The translations under genes and the position numbers were made by a program. This document shows, piece by piece, positions 5,929 to 13,058 of a stretch of 13,058 bases of DNA. How positions within the stretch are numbered: the first letter of the stretch is position 1; the number at the start of each line of letters is the position of its first letter. The notes under the pieces were generated by a model, which had not been told where the DNA came from, did no database searches, and saw only the letters and a list, made by a program, of their open reading frames with translations. The stretch comes from Pseudomonadota bacterium (GTDB taxonomy: Bacteria > Pseudomonadota > Gammaproteobacteria > Steroidobacterales > Steroidobacteraceae): positions 1-13,058 of the forward strand of contig JAJXYU010000049.1 in NCBI GenBank assembly GCA_021780395.1, written 5' to 3'.

Positions 5929-8138
5929 CCCGCCGATACGGCCCGAGCGCGCTGATCGGCATCGGCGTCGTGCTCTGGATCGTCGCGCTGTGGATGCTCG
6001 CCGCGGCGGCGCAGAACTCCGAGAAATTCGATCGATGGCTGCCGTGGATCCTGCTGGTCAACATCGCGGGTCTGCTGACGTTGTGTGTGTTGCTGATCGG
6101 AAAGCTGCTCGGCCTGCTGCGCGAATACCGCCGCCACGTTCCGGGATCGCGGCTCAAGGCCCGTACCGTCGCGGTCTTCAGCCTGCTCGCGGTCGTGCCG
6201 ATCCTCGTGGTCTTCTATTTCGCGCTGCAGTTCCTCAATCGCGGTATCGACAGCTGGTTCGAGCTCGAAGTGAGCCAGGGCCTCAAGGACACGCGCAACC
6301 TGTCGCGCGCCGCGCTGGATTCGCGCGTCCGCGACTTCCGCCGCAGCACCGAGGCGATCGCGCATTCGCTCGCGGGGCTTTCCGACCTCGACCTGTTCGC
6401 GACGCTCGACCGGGCCCGCCGCGAGAGCACCGCGATGGAATTCACCGTCGTCGGACCGCGGATGCGGATCATCGCGACGAGTTCGGATCGACCTCTCGAC
6501 GCACTGCCGCTGCCCGCGACCCGTGAGATGCTGCTCGCGGTGCGTCGCGGGGGGTCGTACGCAAGCCTGGACACCGACTCGACCGGCGGCTACGTGATCC
6601 GCGCCGCCGCGCCGATCGACACCAACGGGGACCCGACGTCGCGCGTGCTGATCGCGCTGTACCCGGTGCCGCAGCAGTTGAGCGAGCTCGCGGACACGGT
6701 GCAGCGTTCCTACACCCAGTACGCGAACCTGGTGCAGCTTCGCCGCCCGCTGAAGTCGACGTTCATCCTGATTCTCACGTTCGTCGTGCTGTTGTCGCTG
6801 ATCGCCGCGGTCTACGGCGCGTTCTTCGCGGCGCAGCGCCTGGTCCAGCCGGTGCAGGACCTGATCGCCGGAACCCGTGCGGTCGCGCGCGGGGACTTCG
6901 ATACGCAACTGCCGCTGCCCTCACGCGACGAGCTCGGATTCCTCGTGACCTCGTTCAACGAGATGACCAAGCGCCTCGCCCGCGCCCGGCTCGAGGCGAG
7001 TCGCAGCCAACAGGCGGTCGAAGCCGAGCGTGCGAGCCTCGCGGTGATCCTCGCGCGCCTGTCGACCGGCGTGATAGCGCTCGAGCCCGACCTGCGCGTG
7101 CGCACCGCGAACCAGGCGGCGAGCGCGATCCTGGGCGCCGACCTGGAGGGTGCGGTCGGCCGTCCGTTCGACGACTCGATCAGCGACGCCCTGCTGTTCC
7201 GCGAGTTCCTGGGACCCGTGATGCAGCGGCTCGCGGCGCACGAACGGGACTGGCGCGAACAGCTCGAGCTGCCATCCGAGGCCGGACGCCGGGTGCTGAT
7301 GTGCGCGTGCACCGCGTTGCCGAACGACCTGGGCGCGGAGCCCGGCGTGGTGCTCGTCTTCGATGACATCACGACACTGCTGCAGGCGCAGCGGGATGCC
7401 GCCTGGGGCGAGGTCGCCCGCCGGCTCGCTCACGAGATCAAGAACCCGTTGACGCCGATCCAGCTTTCGGCGGAGCGGATGCGGCGCAAGTTCCTCGGCA
7501 GCATGAACCCCCAGGATGCCCAGGTGCTCGAGCGCGCGACCCACACGATCGTCGCGCAGGTCGACGCGATGAAGCAGATGGTCAACGCGTTCAGCGAGTA
7601 CGCCCGTGCGCCGGACCTGCATTTCGCGCGCTTCGACCTCAATCAGCTCGTCACCGAGGTCGTCGACCTGTATCGCGCGCAGGCGAACGACGTGCAGTTG
7701 CGATTGCATCTCGACGAGCACCTCCCGGAGATCTCGGCGGACCGCATGCGGATCCGCCAGATCCTGAACAACCTGGTCACGAACTCGCTGGAGGCGCTCG
7801 AGGGGCGGGCGGACGCGTGCATCGACGTCGAGACGCACCTGGCCGAGGAGGGCGGCACGGCGGTCGCCGCGGTGGTGGTCGCCGACAACGGTCCGGGCTT
7901 CCCGCGCGAGGCGATCGGCGCGATCTTCGATCCGTACGTGACCACCAAGCCGAAGGGAACCGGCCTCGGCCTCGCGATCGTCAAGAAGATCGTCGAGGAA
8001 CACGGCGGACGCATCGAAGCGGATAATCGGCCGGTCGGTGGCGCCCGTGTCAGAATCGTGCTGCCGGTCGGCGAGAGCGGACGGATCGCCGGCGTGCGCG
8101 AGCCGCGCAAGGTCGAAAAGAGGAGAGAACGCGTATGA
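5910..8138 (+). CDS. NtrY-like membrane sensor histidine kinase
   Basis: A 742-aa kinase with all domains in the NtrY order. Hydrophobic segments lie at about 13-34, 46-68, 86-108 and 283-306, with an extracytoplasmic region of about 170 residues between the third and fourth. Then follow HAMP (about 307-360), a short coiled linker, PAS (about 372-490, LARLSTGVIALEPDLRVRTA), HisKA (about 496-563) and HATPase (about 605-720). The phospho-acceptor is His508 in LAHEIKNPLTPIQ. ATP-binding boxes are intact: N box (ILNNLVTNSLEAL, 618-630), G1 (VADNGPGFP, 657-665) and G2 (GTGLGLAI, 683-690). It should phosphorylate the regulator encoded next. The start is a GTG at 5910 inside the end of the DUF4390 gene; the first membrane segment follows after a dozen residues. 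The stimulus is unknown. The nitrogen role implied by the name NtrY should not be assumed for gammaproteobacterial members. Confidence 0.93.
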   Translation: MDARAVARRYGPSALIGIGVVLWIVALWMLAAAAQNSEKFDRWLPWILLVNIAGLLTLCVLLIGKLLGLLREYRRHVPGSRLKARTVAVFSLLAVVPILVVFYFALQFLNRGIDSWFELEVSQGLKDTRNLSRAALDSRVRDFRRSTEAIAHSLAGLSDLDLFATLDRARRESTAMEFTVVGPRMRIIATSSDRPLDALPLPATREMLLAVRRGGSYASLDTDSTGGYVIRAAAPIDTNGDPTSRVLIALYPVPQQLSELADTVQRSYTQYANLVQLRRPLKSTFILILTFVVLLSLIAAVYGAFFAAQRLVQPVQDLIAGTRAVARGDFDTQLPLPSRDELGFLVTSFNEMTKRLARARLEASRSQQAVEAERASLAVILARLSTGVIALEPDLRVRTANQAASAILGADLEGAVGRPFDDSISDALLFREFLGPVMQRLAAHERDWREQLELPSEAGRRVLMCACTALPNDLGAEPGVVLVFDDITTLLQAQRDAAWGEVARRLAHEIKNPLTPIQLSAERMRRKFLGSMNPQDAQVLERATHTIVAQVDAMKQMVNAFSEYARAPDLHFARFDLNQLVTEVVDLYRAQANDVQLRLHLDEHLPEISADRMRIRQILNNLVTNSLEALEGRADACIDVETHLAEEGGTAVAAVVVADNGPGFPREAIGAIFDPYVTTKPKGTGLGLAIVKKIVEEHGGRIEADNRPVGGARVRIVLPVGESGRIAGVREPRKVEKRRERV
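8118..8127 (+). promoter_or_regulatory. Shine-Dalgarno of the response regulator gene
   Basis: AAGAGGAGAG ends 7 bases before the ATG at 8135 and is the strongest ribosome binding site in the plus-strand cluster, although the gene also overlaps the kinase stop. It suggests the regulator is made in excess over its membrane kinase, as is usual for such pairs. Confidence 0.75.
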
Positions 8139-9496
8139 CCGCGTCGAGAATCTTGGTGGTGGACGACGAGGAGGATATCCGGGAGCTGCTGCAGGAAATC
8201 CTCACGGAAGAGGGCTACGAGGTCGATGTCGCCGCGAACGCGGCCGAGGCGCGCGCCGCCCGTGCGGCGCACGCGCACGATCTGGTGCTGCTCGACATCT
8301 GGATGCCCGATTCGGACGGAATCACGCTGCTGCGCGAGTGGTCGGAGACGCGCCGGGACGAGTCCCCGGTCGTGATGATGTCCGGTCACGGGACCGTCGA
8401 GACCGCGGTCGAGGCGACCCGGCTCGGCGCCTTCGACTTCGTCGAGAAGCCGCTGTCGCTGACCAAGCTCCTGCGCACCGTCGAGCGGGCCCTCGAGGCT
8501 GGCCGGCGCAAGCGCGCCGCGATGCGCACGCAACCGGCGGCGCTGACGGTGCCGATCGGCAAAGGGCGGGCGTCGCAGTTGTTGCGCGAGCGCGTCCAGC
8601 AGACGGCGACCAGCGATTCTCCGGTGCTGTTCATCGGCGAGGCGGGTTCGGGCCGCGAGGCGCACGCGCGCTACCTGCACAGCTTGAGCGCGCGCGCGGA
8701 CCGTCCGTTCGTCGTCGTGGTGGCGGCGAGCCTCGGCGCCGACCCCGCGCCCGCGCTGCTGGGAATCGAGAGCGACGGCCGGATCGAGCCGGGCGCGCTC
8801 GAGCGGGCCGCCGGCGGGACCTTGTATATCGCCGGGCTGGAAGACTTGAACGCGCAGGCGCAGCGGCTCCTGCTCGGTGCGATCGAACAACGCTCGTACC
8901 GCCGGGCCGGCGGTCGCGAGGATCTGCCGCTCGACGTGCGGTGGATCGGTTCCGCGGTCGAGGGCTTCGAGCAGCGCATCGGCGTCGAGCCGTTCCGCCG
9001 CGACCTGCTCGCGCATCTCGGCGTGATCACGCTTCGCGTGCCGCCCTTGCGCGACTACGTGGAGGACGTCCCGGACTTGCTGCGTTTCTATGTCGATCGC
9101 TTCGTGGATGAGCAGCACCTGCCGCTGCGCCGGTTCAGCGTCGCCGCGCAGAACCGGCTGCGCAACTACCCGTGGCCGGGCAACGTCGATGAACTGAAGA
9201 ATCTCGTGAAGCGGGTGCTGATCCTCGGCAGCGGCGAGGAAATCGGTCTCGAGGAGGTGGAGCGGGAGCTTGCCGACAAGCGTTCCGCGGACGAACCGCT
9301 GGTCAAGCAGGATCTGCTCGCGTTGCCGCTGCGCGAGGCGCGCGAACAGTTCGAGCGCGCCTATCTCCAGCAGCAGCTCCTGCTGTGTGGCGGGAAGGTC
9401 GGCCAGCTCGCGAAGCGCGTCGGGATGGAGCGCACGCACCTGTACCGGAAGTTGCGGGCGCTCGGCGTCGATTTCCGCCAGCTCGGCGACGAGTGA
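8135..9496 (+). CDS. NtrX-like response regulator with degenerate AAA+ domain
   Basis: A 453-aa regulator. The receiver (about 5-120) is intact: acidic pair Asp10-Asp11, phospho-acceptor Asp54 in LVLLDIWMPDSDG, and Lys105. The C-terminal Fis-type helix-turn-helix (about 398-445, ending GMERTHLYRKLRALGV) also looks intact and NtrX-like. The central domain (about 140-380) aligns by eye along its whole length with sigma-54 activator AAA+ domains but lacks their working residues. Walker A reads GEAGSGRE, with Arg174 for the lysine. Walker B reads GGTLYIAGLEDL, with Ala233-Gly234 for Asp-Glu. No GAFTGA loop exists between residues 205 and 228, and the region is several residues short. Sensor I reads GSA. 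The second arginine finger is His294. The sensor II arginine is Asp352 in PGNVDELKN. The frame is uninterrupted, so this is not a frameshifted gene. It overlaps the kinase stop by 4 bases. It probably binds DNA when phosphorylated, without ATP-driven sigma-54 activation. Confidence 0.93.
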   Translation: MTASRILVVDDEEDIRELLQEILTEEGYEVDVAANAAEARAARAAHAHDLVLLDIWMPDSDGITLLREWSETRRDESPVVMMSGHGTVETAVEATRLGAFDFVEKPLSLTKLLRTVERALEAGRRKRAAMRTQPAALTVPIGKGRASQLLRERVQQTATSDSPVLFIGEAGSGREAHARYLHSLSARADRPFVVVVAASLGADPAPALLGIESDGRIEPGALERAAGGTLYIAGLEDLNAQAQRLLLGAIEQRSYRRAGGREDLPLDVRWIGSAVEGFEQRIGVEPFRRDLLAHLGVITLRVPPLRDYVEDVPDLLRFYVDRFVDEQHLPLRRFSVAAQNRLRNYPWPGNVDELKNLVKRVLILGSGEEIGLEEVERELADKRSADEPLVKQDLLALPLREAREQFERAYLQQQLLLCGGKVGQLAKRVGMERTHLYRKLRALGVDFRQLGDE

Positions 9497-9505
9497 GCCG
9501 GCGCG

Positions 9506-9521
9506 CGGCGGTCAGCCGCCG
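9506..9521. terminator. Hairpin at the convergent gene ends
   Basis: CGGCGG (9506-9511) and CCGCCG (9516-9521) form a 6-bp all-GC stem around the 4-base loop TCAG. It sits where the regulator gene and the SPOR gene converge, and it overlaps the last codons and stop of the SPOR gene. No T-tract follows on either strand, so intrinsic termination is doubtful; it may instead block 3' exonucleases or be chance in GC-rich sequence. Confidence 0.3.
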
Positions 9522-10105
9522 ACGCGAATCACCAGCGCGCGGATGTGCGCGGACCGCAACACGTCGCGGATGTGATTGAGCTGCTGCAGGTTCGAGACCG
9601 GGCCGATCCGGATCCGGTGCCAGGTGTCCTTGTCCACCGAGACCTTCTGGACCGTGGACTCGATCCCCTGCAGCGCGAGCTGCGCGCGGATCCGGTCGGC
9701 GTCCGCGAAGTGCTTGTAAGAACCGGCCTGGATCACGTAGGTACCGGGTCGTGTCTCGGGCGCCGGCCGGACGTCGGGCTGCGCTTCCTTGGTGTCGTTC
9801 GGCACCACGACCTCGAAGCTCGGCAGGATCTTGTAGAAATCGTAGGAACTCGCGGGCGGCGCGGTCGCGGTCGACGCGGCTGCTCGAGCGCGCTTCGCCG
9901 CGGGCCTCGTGGCCGGCATCGGGCTCACCGACGCTGACGCCGCGGGCGGCGGAGCCGACCGGGAGGCGCGCCGATCGTGCCAATGGACCGCCGCCGCGAT
10001 CGCCAGGCCGATCATGAGACCGATCGCGACGCCGGCGCCCCCCGAGAAGCCGCTCCTGCGCGGTCCGCGTTGCGGCGATCGCCGCGGTTTGTAATCGCGG
10101 GTCAT
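9512..10105 (-). CDS. Membrane-anchored SPOR-domain protein (FtsN-like)
   Basis: A 197-aa protein with FtsN-like layout. A short basic cytoplasmic N-terminus (MTRDYKPRRSPQRG) is followed by one membrane segment (about 22-41). A Pro/Ala-rich linker (about 45-85) leads to a motif typical of this family (YDFYKILPSFEVVVP, 88-102), and then a C-terminal SPOR domain (about 119-194, beginning TYVIQAGSYKHFADADRIR). SPOR domains bind peptidoglycan strands stripped of their stem peptides at the division septum. Start choice: a longer frame reaches 10204, but that part is antisense-like, Arg/Cys-rich and lies inside argS; the ATG at 10105 falls 10 bases after the argS stop. The priA-argS-SPOR order is common in Gammaproteobacteria, where hslV and hslU often come next; here they do not. 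True FtsN function is not established, as several SPOR proteins can coexist. Confidence 0.92.
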   Translation of the reverse strand: MTRDYKPRRSPQRGPRRSGFSGGAGVAIGLMIGLAIAAAVHWHDRRASRSAPPPAASASVSPMPATRPAAKRARAAASTATAPPASSYDFYKILPSFEVVVPNDTKEAQPDVRPAPETRPGTYVIQAGSYKHFADADRIRAQLALQGIESTVQKVSVDKDTWHRIRIGPVSNLQQLNHIRDVLRSAHIRALVIRVGG

Positions 10106-10115
10106 CGATCCGAGC

Positions 10116-11876
10116 CTACATCGTCTGCGGCGCGCCGACGCCGAGCAGTTCGAGCCCGTTGCGCACGACCGTCTGCACCGCCCGCGCGAGCACGACCCGC
10201 GCATCGCGCAGCGCCGGATCCTCGACGAGGATCTGATGGGCGCTGTAATTGGTGTGGAAGTCGTTCGCGAGGTCGCGCAGATAATGCACGAGGATGTGCG
10301 GCGCGCGTTGCGACGCGGCTTGCTCGATCGTCTCCGGATAGAGCGCGAGACGCTTGGTCAGCGCGACCTCCTGAGGTTCGCCGAGCCGGTCGAGGGCCGC
10401 GAGCCCGCGCGCCTCGTCGTGCTCGAGGCCGCGGTCGCCGAGCTGCCGCAACAGGCTTGCGACGCGCGCATGCGCGTACTGGATGTAATAGACCGGGTTC
10501 TCGTTGGTGCGCGATTTGGCGAGCTCGAGGTCGAAGTCGAGATGCTGATCGTTGCTGCGCATCACGTAGAAGAACCGCGCGGCGTCGTTGCCGACTTCGC
10601 GCCGCAGCTCGCGCAAGGTCACGAAGTCTCCGGAGCGCGTCGACATCTGCGCCTTCTCGCCGCCGCGGTACAGGGTCACGAACTGCACCAGGCGGACCTC
10701 GAAACGATCCGGCGGACCGCCGAGCGCCGTCAGCCCGGCGCGCAGGCGGGCGATGTAGCCGTGATGGTCCGCGCCCCAGACGTAGAGCAGGTGGTCGTAG
10801 CCGCGTTCGAGCTTGTCGAAGATGTAGGCGATGTCGGACGCGAAATAGGTCTTCACGCCGTTTTCGCGGACCATGACCCGGTCCTTCTCGTCGCCGAACG
10901 CGGTGCTGCGGAACCATGTCGCGCCGTCCTTGTGGTACGAGTGCCCGGCCCGCTCGAGCGCCGCGAGGGCGCGGTCGATCGACCCGTTATCGGCGAGGCT
11001 TCGTTCGGAGAACCAGCGCTCGAAGGTGACGCCGAATTCGGTGAGATCGTCCTTGATGTCGCCGAGGATGTCGGCCAGCGCGAAATCGAGGACCCGTCGG
11101 AAGGACTCGGCGCCGAGCAGTTCCCGGCTGCGGCCGATCAGTGCATCGACGTACGCGTCCTTGTCGCCGCCGTCGCCCGCGTCCGGCGGCAGGTCGCGGA
11201 ATACCGCGGCGGCCGGCCGGCGCAGCGCTTCGCCGACCGACGCGTGGAGTGCGCCGGCGATCGCGGCGATGTAGTCGCCGCGGTAGCCGTTCGCCGGGAA
11301 CACGATCCGCTCACCGCAGGCTTCCAGGTAACGCAGCCAGGTGCTCGCCGCGAGGATCTCCATCTGCCGGCCGGCGTCGTTCACGTAGTACTCGCGGTCG
11401 ACGCGCCAGCCGGTCGCCTCGAACAGATTCGCGAGCGTCGCGCCGTAGGCCGCGTGCCGCCCGTGACCGACGTGCAGTGGCCCGGTCGGATTCGCCGAGA
11501 CGAATTCGACCTGGACGCGCCGACCCTCACCGGTCCGGGAGCGGCCGTAACCGTGTCCCGCGGCGACGATCCGCGCGATCTCGGCGCGATAGGCGTCGTC
11601 GCGCACGAAGAAGTTCACGAAGCCCGCGCCGGCGATCTCCACTTTCGCGATCGCGGGGTGCGCCGGCAGCGCCTCGACCAGCGCCGCGGCCAGGGCGCGG
11701 GGGTTCTGCCGCGCGGCTTTCGCGAGGCGCAGCGCCAGGTTGCTGGCGAAATCGCCGTGCGCGGGATCCCGCGTGTGCTCGACCTCGATAGCGGTCGCGC
11801 GGGCGGCCGGCGGCACCCGGTCCGCCGGCAGCGTCGCCAGTGCCCGTCGCAACAGGGTTTCGATCGTTGTCTTCAC
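10116..11876 (-). CDS. argS: Arginyl-tRNA synthetase
   Basis: Class I aminoacyl-tRNA synthetase that attaches arginine to tRNA-Arg. It has 586 aa, close to the family norm. The N-terminal Add1-type domain (about 1-90) recognises the tRNA D-loop. The catalytic domain carries the HIGH motif as HVGH (135-138) within [19 protein letters not shown]. The KMSKS-like loop reads MSTRSG (411-416); variants of this loop are normal in Arg[10 protein letters not shown] (367-374) is also characteristic. A C-terminal DALR anticodon-binding domain (about 462-586) ends in the usual terminal methionine. The start is a GTG at 11876, giving the expected [13 protein letters not shown] opening, with only a weak upstream ribosome site. 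It lies 57 bases after the priA stop and 10 bases before the SPOR gene; all three read in the same direction and may form one transcript. Confidence 0.97.
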   Translation of the reverse strand: MKTTIETLLRRALATLPADRVPPAARATAIEVEHTRDPAHGDFASNLALRLAKAARQNPRALAAALVEALPAHPAIAKVEIAGAGFVNFFVRDDAYRAEIARIVAAGHGYGRSRTGEGRRVQVEFVSANPTGPLHVGHGRHAAYGATLANLFEATGWRVDREYYVNDAGRQMEILAASTWLRYLEACGERIVFPANGYRGDYIAAIAGALHASVGEALRRPAAAVFRDLPPDAGDGGDKDAYVDALIGRSRELLGAESFRRVLDFALADILGDIKDDLTEFGVTFERWFSERSLADNGSIDRALAALERAGHSYHKDGATWFRSTAFGDEKDRVMVRENGVKTYFASDIAYIFDKLERGYDHLLYVWGADHHGYIARLRAGLTALGGPPDRFEVRLVQFVTLYRGGEKAQMSTRSGDFVTLRELRREVGNDAARFFYVMRSNDQHLDFDLELAKSRTNENPVYYIQYAHARVASLLRQLGDRGLEHDEARGLAALDRLGEPQEVALTKRLALYPETIEQAASQRAPHILVHYLRDLANDFHTNYSAHQILVEDPALRDARVVLARAVQTVVRNGLELLGVGAPQTM

Positions 11877-11933
11877 GCGCGATTCCGTCTCGTCGTCCGC
11901 CGTTCCAGGGGTCGGCAGTTTACCCGAAACTCC

Positions 11934-13058
11934 TCAGTCGACCTCCAGGGGATCGACGTCGAGCGACCAGCGCAATCCATGCGGTGCCGGCAGATTCTCC
12001 ACCCGCGGCAGCCACTCGCCGAGGAAGCGCTGCAGCGTCGACCGGTTCTCTGCCTCGATCAGCAGGTGCGCGCGGTGGCGGTCGGCACGCCTTGCGATCA
12101 ACGCGCTCGCGGGTCCGAGCAGTACGACGCCGCCCGCCGCGCCCGGCGTGGCATGCCCGAGGCGGGCGGCGGCATGCAGGAACGCGTCGACCCGTGCCGG
12201 GTCCTTGGCGTCGGCGCGCAGCAGGGCGAGGCGCGCAAAGGGTGGCCAACGCGCCTCGCGACGCTCCGCGAGCGCCTGGGTCGCGAACGCTTCGTAGCCG
12301 GCATCGATCAGCAATCGCAGCAACGGGTGATCCGGGAATTCCGTCTGGATCAGCACCTCGCCGGGACGCGCGCCGCGGCCGGCGCGGCCGGCGACCTGGA
12401 TGATCGTTTGCGCGAGCCGTTCGGCGGCCCGGTAGTCGGTCGCGAACAGGCCTTGATCCGCGTCCAGGATCACCACCAGCCCGATCTCGGGGAAGTCATG
12501 ACCTTTGGTCAACATCTGCGTGCCGACCAGGATCCGCGCATCGCCGCGGCGGACACGGGCGAGCAGTGCGTCGATCGCGCCGCGCGTCGCGACGGTGTCG
12601 CGATCGAGACGCGCAATGGCGTGTCCGGGAAAGAGCCGGACGAGGGTCTCCTCGATGCGCTCCGTGCCGTGCCCGACCGGGTGCAGGTCACGGCCGCAGG
12701 CCTCGCAGTGGCTCGCCGGGGCGCGCTGTGCGCCGCAATGATGACAGCGCAGCCCGGCGGGATGCCGGTGCAGCGTCAGGCGTGCGTCGCAATGCGCGCA
12801 GGTCGCGACCCAACCGCAGGCGGCGCAATACAGGGTCGGCGCGTAGCCGCGACGATTTTGGAACACGATCACCTGTGCGCCGGCCGCGAGATGGGTCGAG
12901 ATCGCGGCGATGGCCGGTTGCGAGAACCCGTGGTCGACCGCGTGGCGGCGCAGGTCGACGAGGTGCATGCGGGCGGCGCGAGCGGCGCCGGGCCGCTCCG
13001 GCAGCGTGAGCTTGCGATACCGGCCCTGGGTCGCGTTCTCCAGGCTCTCGCGAGACGG
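11934..13058 (-). CDS. priA: Primosomal helicase PriA, 5' end beyond window
   Basis: PriA recognises stalled or collapsed replication forks and reloads the replisome using its 3'-5' helicase. The frame is open from the right edge to the stop at 11934; 374 residues are present, roughly the C-terminal half. The methionine at 12968 is internal: the 30 codons before it (PSRESLENATQGRYRKLTLP) are typical PriA sequence. Local numbering from the edge: FQNRRGYAP (66-74), then eight zinc-binding cysteines in four CxxC pairs (78/81, 87/90, 105/108, 118/121), then helicase motifs V and VI (GTQMLTKGHDFP at 179-190, DADQGLFATDYRAAERLAQ at 199-217, QVAGRAGRG at 221-229), and the C-terminal domain ending SLDVDPLEVD. 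All visible key residues are present. Walker A and B and the DNA-binding N-terminus lie outside the window. Confidence 0.97.
   Translation of the reverse strand, partial: PSRESLENATQGRYRKLTLPERPGAARAARMHLVDLRRHAVDHGFSQPAIAAISTHLAAGAQVIVFQNRRGYAPTLYCAACGWVATCAHCDARLTLHRHPAGLRCHHCGAQRAPASHCEACGRDLHPVGHGTERIEETLVRLFPGHAIARLDRDTVATRGAIDALLARVRRGDARILVGTQMLTKGHDFPEIGLVVILDADQGLFATDYRAAERLAQTIIQVAGRAGRGARPGEVLIQTEFPDHPLLRLLIDAGYEAFATQALAERREARWPPFARLALLRADAKDPARVDAFLHAAARLGHATPGAAGGVVLLGPASALIARRADRHRAHLLIEAENRSTLQRFLGEWLPRVENLPAPHGLRWSLDVDPLEVD

Noticed and set aside
7643..9439. Open frame of 598 codons on the minus strand opposite the kinase and regulator
   Set aside because: Its composition is Arg/His/Asp-rich without motifs. 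The opposite strand encodes complete receiver, AAA+ and kinase domains, so this is a shadow frame.
8135..9496. Frameshift or sequencing error as the cause of the degenerate AAA+ domain
   Set aside because: The substitutions are single-residue changes spread along an uninterrupted frame, and the aligned residues around each site remain family-like. A frameshift would scramble whole segments.
8135..9496. Naming the pair ntrX/ntrY and assigning nitrogen regulation
   Set aside because: Domain order supports the family, but nothing in the window points to nitrogen control, and the regulator lacks the sigma-54 activator residues.
10106..10204. Upstream extension of the SPOR protein to 10204
   Set aside because: It would lie inside argS, is Arg/Cys/Ser-rich, and precedes a normal SPOR protein start at 10105 located just after the argS stop.
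1..13058. Mobile element, prophage, CRISPR array or defence island
   Set aside because: All genes are housekeeping or core regulatory genes with uniform composition by eye. There are no transposase or integrase frames, no direct repeats with spacers, and no tRNA-linked attachment sites.

Overview
This window is ordinary chromosomal backbone DNA from a high-GC gammaproteobacterium. By eye the G+C is about two thirds or more; I did not compute it. The lineage is inferred from two gene neighbourhoods that are typical of Gammaproteobacteria: lysM-dprA divergent from def-fmt-rsmB, and priA-argS-SPOR protein. I see no RNA genes, CRISPR arrays, insertion sequences, phage genes or long repeats. Coding density is close to complete.

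Layout. The left part (1-2274) is read on the minus strand: a secreted LysM-domain protein followed by dprA, which runs off the left edge. A 207-base divergent region (2275-2481) should hold the promoters of both lysM and the next operon. From 2482 to 9496 six genes run on the plus strand, most of them overlapping by 1 to 19 bases: def, fmt, rsmB, a DUF4390 protein, an NtrY-like membrane sensor kinase and an NtrX-like response regulator. This cluster ends 15 bases short of a converging minus-strand cluster. That cluster reads from the right edge: priA (3' part only), argS, and a membrane-anchored SPOR-domain protein.

How the genes fit together. Def and Fmt form the N-formyl cycle of translation initiation: Fmt formylates initiator Met-tRNA and Def removes the formyl group from the new protein. 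RsmB methylates 16S rRNA. ArgS charges tRNA-Arg. DprA and PriA act on single-stranded DNA and stalled forks. The LysM and SPOR proteins are probably envelope or peptidoglycan proteins. The two-component pair is translationally tied to the translation genes through the DUF4390 protein.

The most notable point is the NtrX-like regulator (8135-9496). Its receiver and Fis-type DNA-binding domains look intact. Its central AAA+ domain has lost the Walker A lysine, the Walker B acidic pair, the GAFTGA loop, one arginine finger, the sensor I polar residue and the sensor II arginine. It should therefore not be a working sigma-54 activator. It most likely acts as a phosphorylation-controlled DNA-binding protein by another route.
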